A stretch of DNA of 64,000 nucleotides from Cyclina sinensis (lineage: Eukaryota > Mollusca > Bivalvia > Venerida > Veneridae): positions 12,276,630-12,340,629 of the forward strand of contig JAAONU010000004.1 of assembly GCA_012932295.1 (NCBI GenBank), read 5' to 3'. Below the pieces are notes generated by a model. That model saw only the letters and a list, made by a program, of their open reading frames with translations, was not told the DNA's origin and did no database searches. Below, in pieces: positions 56,968-64,000 of this stretch. The translations under genes and the position numbers were made by a program. Each line of letters opens with the position of its first letter. Position 1 is the stretch's first letter.

Positions 56968-59900
56968 GTTAGTAAAAGTTACCGATCTCTTTTTTCTATT
57001 GTTTTTTTGGCTTAACGTTCAAATGGACCTAGAGAAAAGTCATTATTATTATAGTATGACTTCATGCCTTAAATTTAGTTAAGATATGTTTCGTGCTTCG
57101 TTACTCCTCGTCCAAAAGGGTCTGGTACTAGGATGGTAACTCTGGGTTGTTTGAGTGTTACAGATAGATGTATTATTAAAAAATGTTTAATTGTCTGTTA
57201 TATATAGTTTACTTTCCATCCTTTATAATAATACTATCGGTAACTTTGTTATTTCTGACAAGTTTTGACCACAGCTTATCCGAAATTATCTGGCACCACG
57301 TGCACATCGTTCTCTTTGGCCTCGCCCGTTGTAAGGTTATACAAGTATTTGTGTTAACGAAAGAATGTCACAAAATAAATGACTTTAAATGTGTAAAAAC
57401 AATAAAAGAATTTAATGCAGATAATATACATCAAGGTTTAGACAAATACATAAAAATACCACGGTATATTAGGTCTTAGGTTTAGAATGAAAGCGAAAAT
57501 GTGTTCAAAACACAGCATATAAAGTTTAGAGCAATATATCATAACCAGTACTAAACTTATATAACAATCATTTAAGTGATGGAAAAACAGATAACCATAT
57601 AAAGAGAAAGTGAAGTTTTACATTCCCTGCTTAATCTTTCTTTAGTTCCTGAAAGAATTAAGACTTCAGGTCATGTTCTTTTACAAGGAATTTGTTAAGT
57701 GTTAGTTGGTCAAATGTCTGTCCAGCATATATATATATAACTGAATTGAAGATAAGTGTACTCATTACTCATAAAGTACTTAGAAGAGAATTTCTTGCTA
57801 TAATCGAAACACAGGAAAAATTAATTAATAAAACACCCATGTAATTGGTGTGGGTCTAAAAAGTCTCTAAACCGAAAAGGCTCAGAACTAGAAATATTTA
57901 AAACAAGAAATGCCAAGACCAGAAAGGCCTACTTTTAAAACCTAATTGTTTTGTTTTGTGTCGACAATGTTTGAATCTTCACAAGAATCAGACTGTCACA
58001 AATGTGTTGTTGTTGTTGTTGTTGATGATGATAATGGCGATGATTTTTTTGTTATTAAAATAATGTACTGTATAATGTGATGTCACATTAATTTTTTCTA
58101 TTAGCTTCAGTTTGTACACGATCGAATGCTCATTTGAATGCGGGATAACATTTGTATGCCAAAGATGTACCAGACGCAAGTTTGTAATCTTTATCATTAT
58201 AAATGTATACTGTATAATTCATTCGAAAATCCACATAATAATTTTCAGATACTGTGAAGTAACAAGATTTGAATATGAAACCAGAGTTTCCAAATGTTCA
58301 ACTTTCACCATTATGATGTTGGATTTATTTGTGTTGAACAAAACAGCCAGTTTTGGTAATGTTAGTGATGCAGAAATACAGGCAAACATCACCAATGCCC
58401 TTATGTTTCCGGAGACGAGTCCGGATTGCGTCTTCTCAAAGTAAGAATTAAAGTCTGTCATTAGATTTTTTGTGTAAAACAAAGGCGTTTCTGAGAACTA
58501 CACAATGTTCAGAGCTGCATCGATATTTTTGAATATAAATACAAATTTGTTTGAATTATAAATATGTAATTTATGTTCAATACAAGCAAGCTTGGGGATA
58601 TTTTTATTCGTTATTATATTAGAGCTTCGTTTAGTTGTCTAGTATTTGTGACACTGGCTCTTCCAAATCGGTCTGTTAAGTGAAACATTCTTGAAAGATC
58701 CATAAAATTTAATCATTTTTCAATGCTACTTGCTAAAAGATTCAGCAGTCAAAACATCTTTAAAAATAGAACAATGTATTTAGTATTCAGTTTATTGAAA
58801 AGATTCAGGGTGGTTGTTACCAAAAAAGTCATATTTTCATTGGCAGATTGCAAAACCATCAAAACAGAGCTAAACTTCCCTTTTTTAGTAAACTTTAAAA
58901 ACACTTTTTTTGTAAACTTAATTGCGTCTTATGGGACAAAAATCAAAATAGATAAATAGATTGAAAATGAAAATAATGGCACCTAATCAGATTACAAGTG
59001 ATTCCTTTTTGTTCTGTAACTGCATACATTTCTACCACAGGAGGTCGGAGCTCACAGAAGAAGAATGTTGTTATGGTTGGACAGGATTGGACTGTTTGAC
59101 AGGTTAACTTATATATATATATTTGTAATAACCTCTGTATGTTAGGTCATTCTAATAAGATCATCCAGTATATCATATGCTCTTGAAAACAAGACCAGTA
59201 TTTCCAAAACCAAAGCCGGCGCACAAAAACTTTGGTCATTCTTAAGGCTATTCACATACGAATAAATTACTCAGTTTCCTCTGAAACATTTTGAAAACAC
59301 AAATGTCTTTTAAATATTTTTTACAATTTTTTTATTTCAGTGATTTGTGAACCAAACTGTAGTCATGGTTACTGTTCACAGCCTAGTTACTGCATCTGTG
59401 AGGAGGAATACACCGGATACAGGTGCGAAGACCTGAAATCTCGTAAGTTTCTTGTGCATCTTCGAAATTTAAAGATAAAATTTAGCATCTTTTCTAAACT
59501 TTAGGGAAAAAGTTATTTGAAGGATGTAATATAAAAGCAATATTAATAATTTCATATGGGTAATTGTTTAAGTTCTTTTAGATATTATAAGCTGTTAAAG
59601 TTTTCAGTAATTCCATATATAAAAAGCTGCTCTTTCATTTTTCAAAATTTTGTTTTCAAGGAAGGTTTGGTGCATGAAAAAACAGCCTAAAACTGGTACG
59701 AAAAAAGTCAGTTATCAAAAAAAAAAAAATTATGGTCTGATTCACTTTCCTGGAGCAATAACAAAATTTTGCATCTAATCGATCTCTTCAGAAGCTGAAA
59801 ACGAGACCATGCAATACTGCTACACGTCAGAATACTGCCATGGTCCAAAACCCGAGATTTTCACTGGACCAGTGGACAAAGACACGTGTTGCTATAATGG

Positions 59901-62900
59901 CGGAGGAAGCTGGGGCGTAGACGGAATGTCTGAATGTCATGTGTGTGGGGCGGAAGGTGAGTTTGGCAGTTGTCAGCTATTATTTCATAACTTAAACAAG
60001 AACATGTAAAACTGTGATAGCTTTGTTTTTTAGATATTGTACAATAACAATATAAAATAAGAAGATTTAAAGAGAAGTTTGATTTGTGGACTGTTGATAT
60101 GGTTTTTTTTGTTTATAGTAAGCAGATAATTATGTACAAATTGTATATTTTCGTAATAATGTTTTGACTGATTCGATGTACAATAATCAGTAAGTTTGAA
60201 CTGAATAATCAATCAAGTAATCAATCAATCAATAATTTATCCCTGTCATTATTTAAAGATACAAGTACATCAGTTATAGAACAGACAACTGCCCTTTCAT
60301 TCCGTACGTGCACAAACTTTGGTACAAATTATTACCGTACATTTGATGGACTTGAGTACCAGTTTGCCGGCTCCTGTACCTACACTTTGGCTCACAGGTT
60401 CCCTGAGGGTTGGCATGTTGAAATGTCTGCGAAAAATTGTGAAACCTGCTCAACATGTCGAAAGGTAGGTATAGCACTGTTTTAAGGTACAAAGTAAAAC
60501 CTGTCTTGACATCCTAAGCCAGCTAGTTGATACAGGGCCTTAACTGAGGCCCTGGTTGAGGCGAGGGGAAAATCCCGGGATCGTCTTTAGAAAAGCCGGG
60601 ATCCGGGATCGTATTAAACATATAGTAATACCGGGAATATACACAACTTGCCATAGGTGTCATCGATAAATTATCGATTATCGCTTGCCTTTTGTTCCAG
60701 ATAAGCATGAATATAGGCGTGAAAATCTTTTTTTTCAGTAAAAATAATTTTATCGTTGATGGATTTTATTTTTTATATTGAATAAAGTTGCAACTTTCTT
60801 TTAATTACTATATTAGCATTTTAATATCGTATTAACATGTGTACTGAAATTCTTTATAAAGCATTACCAAAAGTACGTGGTAATTTAAAAAATATATCTA
60901 AGCAAAATAGGTTTTGAATAAACATTTGTTTATTTCGTTATCACAAAAATCAAATAATGTAACTTTTTTATTGCCAAAAATTACAACAAATATCAAAACC
61001 AACACTGTTTATTGTTTCCCTATATGTTTAATACGATCCCGGATCCCGGGCGTCCCGGGTCCCGGATCCCGGGATTTTCCCCCCGCCCCTGGTTGATAAA
61101 ACTATTTTGTATTAATATCTCGGTATGTTAAAGTCAGATCTTAATATTTGTATCTTAATGGTTGCAGATTCTAATTTAGTTATTTGAATAAAAATATTTC
61201 AATTGTTTTTTTTTTCTTACGAAGTCCTGAAAGTGACATCAGGCAATTTATTTTTGGTTGATTTGTTATTTTGTTTTTTAGACTCATTTGTTTTACATCG
61301 ATTGCGATACAAGTTCTTACAACTTAGATTCATCACGCTCGATGACTGCTTCCTATAAGAAAATAAGAATATAATTCATTATTGTTACTCATGATTTTAC
61401 AGAGGGTAGCTGTATATATCGGTGTTGATTACGGAGACATGATAGAGGTTGAGGAAGGTGTTGTGTTCGTTAACGGAGAAGAGATTATGTTGACAACAGG
61501 AGAGCCATATTCATCAGAGTGTGAGTTTCATAAGAATATGTTTATAAAGTATGCCAGTTATACATAAAGTATAAACAAGGTTTTATTAAAGAGGTTTACT
61601 AAATAAACTAGCATTATCTTAGACTAAAAATTCTCTAGCATTTTGTTCTTGTTTATGCTTTTAACTGTAGTTTAAGTTGGTTTATCTTCACTGGACACAG
61701 CTTTACTGGTTCAATTTCTAGAATGATATCATTGAAAATCCAAAAGGCTTATGTATGCTCTCTTTGTACGAACATGAAGACATGTTCTTTCATAACAGAA
61801 AGATCCAATGGATCTTGGAAAAGACCACCTAGAGCGGGATTCGAACTGAGGTCCTCCCTCATCGAAAACCAACGCTGTAGGCATTTAAGCCAAAGAATCG
61901 ATTCCCTGACACATCTATCTTTTTTAGTTAATTCATCATAGGAACTGGTTGCTTTTATGTCCAATGACCCTGCAGATGTTAGTTATTTTAGGTTGTAGGG
62001 GATACAGTAAGCATCCCATTCCAGAGACACCTCTGGTTCTTTTCCATGCTCTTTATATAGCACTGATACATGGGACCTCAGTTAACATCTCATCCAAAAG
62101 ACAATTAGTAATGTTAATGGAGGAGCGGGGGATCAAACTCACGATCCCTGGATTACCAGTACAGTGTGTTACCACTTGACCAACTGATCCACTCCATCTC
62201 TCTATTTTGAGTTTATTTATCATGGGTACCGGTTGCTCATATGACCAACACCCCCTGCAGAGATTAGTTATTTTATATTGCGGGGGATAGTGCAAGGTAC
62301 ATAAAAGAATCCAATTTAAGAGACACCTATGGTTCTTTACCATGCTCAGTGTACAGAACTGATACATGGGACCTTGGTTTAACATCTCACCCAAAAGACA
62401 ATTAGTAATGTTAGTGGAGGAGCGGGGGATCGATCTCGTGATCTCTAGGTTACCAGTCAAGCACATTACCACTAGACCACTGATCTGCTTCTAAGATCCA
62501 CTCCAGTTGTCTGAAGTTATTTATACAAATTAAAGGCCAGTATGATTTGGACACTTTTACCTCTGCTATTACTTTAAATAACAACATGTAAACAATATGC
62601 TTTTTCAGCATTTAACATAGACTACAATGGAGAATGGATTTTTATCGAATCGACAAATGGCCTGAGGGTTAAGTTTGACAGTAGATCAACTGTATCCGTG
62701 ACCTTGGATAAAGAACTTATTGGAAACGACACGATTCAAGGATTATGTGGAAACAATAATGGTGACCCAAATGGTAAGGAATAATCACAACGTGTAATAA
62801 CAAGTGTTGTTTACAGGAGTTCAATAGAAATCTTAAAAACAAGCCTTTGGTGTACAAAATTGTAAAATATGTTCTCTCAATTCTTATTGTCATTTCACCT

Positions 62901-63876
62901 CATTTGGATTTTGATGTTTTACCTGATACTGATAATTTTGCGATTTCCAAACGAGTCAAATTTAGCCGAAAATGCAATTACTTATCCAGTTTTCAGTATC
63001 CGTATCTGGATATTTGTACATGTGCTTACTAAAAATAAAATGATTATTAAGTCAACTGAAATTAGAAGACCACATGGTTAACAAGATACAGGTAATGTGG
63101 TACTGATTTCGAAATTTGAACAGTTGACTACACTTACTACAAGGACAAGCGCCAAGAAAAACGTGCAAATAACAGATTTGAGCTCAGAATGTTTGATCAA
63201 AGTTGCTTTTTTTTAAATAAGCATATTTTTATTATAAAACGATACCCTTTACTTTGCAAACTTTAGAAATTCTGGCGATTGTAAATGTGAAATGATTCCA
63301 TTTACTTTTTTATTTCATGATTATTTTGATATCACTCTTAAAGGCATATTATAAAAAAGATGTTTTTAAAAGAGTTTACCACATTAAGAACGGTTTTGAG
63401 ATATGATGAAATTGTTCATATTTTAATGAACAAAACAAATTTCAGATGACTTCAGAACAAAGTTCGGAGACCTTACTACAAGCTCAGTTGTGTTTGGGAA
63501 TTCATACAAGGTCGTTGACAGCGTATCAAGGGTGAGTATATACGTGGTGAAAGTGTTGTCAAAATGGTGTCTGTTATATACTTTTTTATTTCGAATTGAA
63601 TGTTTCTAATAAAGAATAATCAAAAGCACATTCTTTTTTTCTTCTTATTTTATACATTAAATTTCAAAGAAACAGACTATTAAGATAAAATATTTAAAAA
63701 AGCCAACATAAGAATTTTATAGGAGTTTATTAGAGTTTTGATTTATTTTATTCCAGTGTGGTGATGCAGGTTCAATAATCGATGCATGTCACAATGTGGA
63801 GACAAATGACCGTAACGAGGCAGCAGGGGCTTGTTCATATATCCGATCAGAAATGTTTCACGAGTGTCATGACGTG
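56891..63876 (+). CDS. Secreted EMI-EGF-VWD modular protein (SCO-spondin-like N-terminus), partial at right edge
   Basis: Ten exons splice in phase to at least 431 residues and the gene continues past the window. Residues 1-25 are a signal peptide (PLLITILTCICTV). About 27-107 is EMI-like, starting RYCEVTRF and ending ECCYGWTGLDC, the CCxGWxGxxC close of EMI domains. 113-141 is an EGF domain (CEPNCSHGYCSQPSYCIC..GYRC). 150-198 is Cys-rich with CCYNGGGSWG, similar to a TB domain. 217-390 is a VWD domain (CTNFG..YRTFDGLEYQFAGSC, IEVEEGVVFVNGEEI, GLCGNNNGDPNDDFRT). 392-431 begins a C8-like region (CGDAGSIIDAC). VWD-C8 modules build extracellular multimers such as mucins, SCO-spondin and otogelin. 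EMI followed by VWD-C8 resembles SCO-spondin; the EGF and TB-like insert differs. VWDE-like proteins are the alternative. Several N-glycosylation sequons are present. Confidence 0.88.
56968..58248 (+). other. Intron 1 of the EMI/VWD gene
   Basis: 1.3 kb, AT-rich, with a GTT/GAT microsatellite near 58003-58035. A second acceptor-like TTAGCTTCAG at about 58108 leads to an early stop in the required phase. Nothing else seen. Confidence 0.6.
58249..58440 (+). CDS. EMI/VWD gene exon 2 (EMI-like domain)
   Basis: Acceptor AATAATTTTCAG, donor CTCAAA/GTAAGA. Encodes Arg-26 (completed) to Ser-89 plus two bases; contains YCEVTRFEYETRVSKCSTF and two sequons (NKT, NIT). Confidence 0.85.
58441..59040 (+). 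other. Intron 2 of the EMI/VWD gene
   Basis: 0.6 kb of AT-rich sequence. A 78-codon open frame at 58723-58959 has no splice support. Confidence 0.6.
59041..59102 (+). CDS. EMI/VWD gene exon 3 (end of EMI-like domain)
   Basis: Acceptor TTTCTACCACAG; 62 nt giving RSELTEEECCYGWTGLDCLT; donor ACAG/GTTAAC is weak but is the only one that keeps the frame into exon 4. Confidence 0.82.
59341..59442 (+). CDS. EMI/VWD gene exon 4 (EGF-like domain)
   Basis: Acceptor TTTTTATTTCAG, donor TCTC/GTAAGT. One complete six-Cys EGF domain with spacing C-x3-C-x3-C-x5-C-x1-C-x8-C. Phase 1 at both ends, the usual phase for shuffled EGF modules. Confidence 0.9.
59443..59791 (+). other. Intron 4 of the EMI/VWD gene
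   Basis: 349 bases, AT-rich, with an A-rich run near 59717-59729. Nothing else seen. Confidence 0.7.
59792..59956 (+). CDS. EMI/VWD gene exon 5 (Cys-rich TB-like module)
   Basis: Acceptor ATCTCTTCAG, donor GGAAG/GTGAGT. 54 codons with six Cys: YCYTSEYC, TCCYNGGGSWGVDG, ECHVCG. A CC followed by G..W and C.xC resembles the TB (latent TGF-beta-binding) fold, but two Cys short of the usual eight. Phase 1-1, so it is a self-contained module. Confidence 0.85.
59957..60258 (+). other. Intron 5 of the EMI/VWD gene
   Basis: 302 bases; AT-rich with a short AATC repeat near 60207-60235. Confidence 0.7.
60259..60464 (+). CDS. EMI/VWD gene exon 6 (start of VWD domain)
   Basis: Acceptor TTATTTAAAG, donor GAAAG/GTAGGT. 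A Thr/Ser-rich linker, then CTNFGTNYYRTFDGLEYQF, AGSCTYTLAHRF and the CETCSTCRK end: the first third of a VWD domain. Confidence 0.9.
60551..61096. mobile_element. MULE-like MITE with 9-bp target duplication, 528 bp
   Basis: Target duplication CCTGGTTGA at 60551-60559 and 61088-61096. The element 60560-61087 starts GGCGAGGGGAAAATCCCGGG and ends CCCGGGATTTTCCCCCCGCC, a 20-bp inverted repeat with one mismatch, extended inward by GATCCGGGATCGTATTAAAC and its complement. The 9-bp duplication is the Mutator-family hallmark. No transposase. It occupies most of intron 6 of the EMI/VWD gene. Confidence 0.8.
61403..61520 (+). CDS. EMI/VWD gene exon 7 (VWD)
   Basis: Acceptor GATTTTACAG, donor AGAGT/GTGAGT. 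Encodes RVAVYIGVDYGDMIEVEEGV and VFVNGEEI, the central beta strands of VWD. Confidence 0.9.
61800..61925 (-). mobile_element. tRNA-like SINE head relic
   Basis: Minus strand: TTTGGCTTAAATGCC (A-box like) and CCTCAGTTCGAATCCCGC (B-box like), then diverged sequence. No acceptor stem. Lies beside two S1 copies in intron 7 of the EMI/VWD gene. Confidence 0.45.
61940..62193 (-). mobile_element. tRNA-derived SINE, family S1
   Basis: Minus strand head GGATCAGTTGGTCAAGTGG and GGGATCGTGAGTTTGATCCC, body GTATCAGTGCTATATA, GAATGGGATGCTTACTGTAT, CAACCTAAAATAAC. Same family as 49016-49250. Confidence 0.7.
62205..62497 (-). mobile_element. tRNA-derived SINE, family S1, adjacent copy
   Basis: Head-to-tail neighbour of the previous copy: AGATCAGTGGTCTAGTGG, GATCACGAGATCGATCCCCC, GTATCAGTTCTGTACACTGA, TTAAATTGGATTC. 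The two copies create a long artefactual minus-strand open frame (62053-62472). Confidence 0.7.
62609..62773 (+). CDS. EMI/VWD gene exon 8 (VWD)
   Basis: Acceptor ATGCTTTTTCAG, donor AAATG/GTAAGG. Encodes FNIDYNGEWIFIESTNGLRV, TVSVTLDKELIGNDTIQ and GLCGNNNGDPN, including the conserved GLCGN block. Confidence 0.9.
62774..63445 (+). other. Intron 8 of the EMI/VWD gene
   Basis: 0.67 kb, AT-rich; overlapping short open frames near 62850-63080 have no splice support. Nothing recognised. Confidence 0.6.
63446..63531 (+). CDS. EMI/VWD gene exon 9 (end of VWD)
   Basis: Acceptor ACAAATTTCAG, donor CAAGG/GTGAGT. Encodes DFRTKFGDLTTSSVVFGNSY and KVVDSVSR, the closing block of VWD. Confidence 0.88.
63757..63876 (+). 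CDS. EMI/VWD gene exon 10 (C8-like region), last in window
   Basis: Acceptor TTTTATTCCAG, donor GACGTG/GTAATT; 40 codons in phase 0. Cys pattern CGDAG..DAC..AGAC..HEC fits the start of the C8 domain that follows VWD in mucin/SCO-spondin modules. The window ends in the next intron (63877-64000). Confidence 0.82.
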
Positions 63877-64000
63877 GTAATTAAGTTTTCAACTTTGTTG
63901 AAGTCAGAGAGTCTAACCTGTAATCTGATTCTGTTGAAATATTGTTGGTTATCATCTGCTAATGTTGGAGCCAGTCCTTGTTGTTATTTCAATGTCATTT

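Noticed and set aside
58108..58248. Alternative earlier acceptor for exon 2 of the EMI/VWD gene
   Set aside because: Reading in the required phase meets a stop within about 40 bases.
62053..62472. 139-codon minus-strand open frame
   Set aside because: Consists of two SINE copies read through; the repeated ITNCLLGEML-type peptide is SINE sequence.

Overview
The window reads as a piece of nuclear genome from a bivalve-type mollusc. It is AT-rich, has small exons with GT/AG borders separated by kilobase introns, and is full of short non-autonomous transposons, tRNA-like SINE relics, worn non-LTR fragments and minisatellites. Several repeat families look like ones I associate with clams and oysters from memory; no database was searched. 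There are no operons, CRISPR arrays or convincing stand-alone tRNA or rRNA genes.

Four gene loci can be rebuilt by matching exon phase across splice sites. (1) Minus strand, 379-14187: a three-exon gene for a 629-residue coiled-coil protein of unknown function; coding exons at 14153-14187, 4917-4974 and 379-2175 are separated by introns of 9.2 and 2.7 kb. (2) Minus strand, 21958-28070: a TATA-driven gene for a 71-residue secreted peptide, made of a non-coding first exon, a signal-peptide exon and a terminal exon. A second phase-compatible terminal exon at 17388-17521 may be an alternative 3' end or a tandem paralogue. (3) Minus strand, 46829-52904: a complete five-exon INO80C (YL1_C domain), 176 residues, the best-identified gene here. 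(4) Plus strand, 56891 to beyond the right edge: ten in-phase exons of a secreted modular protein with signal peptide, EMI-like, EGF, Cys-rich TB-like, VWD and start of a C8-like region, an N-terminal order close to SCO-spondin. INO80C and this gene are divergently transcribed with about 4 kb between their start codons.

The rest is introns and intergenic DNA. 28.1-36.8 kb and 37.9-46.2 kb hold no gene I can support. The non-coding DNA is structured. At least four tandem-repeat-bearing element families (12.6-13.7, 18.8-19.9, 42.6-44.8, 54.8-56.2 kb) share the same left terminus, ACAAGAG or ACTAGAG followed at once by a small hairpin, as expected for Helentron-derived HINE/pearl elements. Three elements (4.1-4.4, 39.1-39.6, 47.8-48.3 kb) share a two-module design of a long near-perfect hairpin abutting a body with its own terminal inverted repeats. 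Four MITEs have recognisable target duplications (TA; TTAA; about 10 bp; 9 bp). Two non-LTR reverse-transcriptase tails are present (36.8-37.9 and 53.4-54.0 kb), the second interrupted by a perfect 30-bp palindrome.

The genes do not form one pathway; they are unrelated neighbours. The most novel-looking items are the secreted peptide locus with two candidate terminal exons, the hairpin-plus-body elements with a shared loop motif, and the common left terminus of otherwise different tandem-repeat elements.
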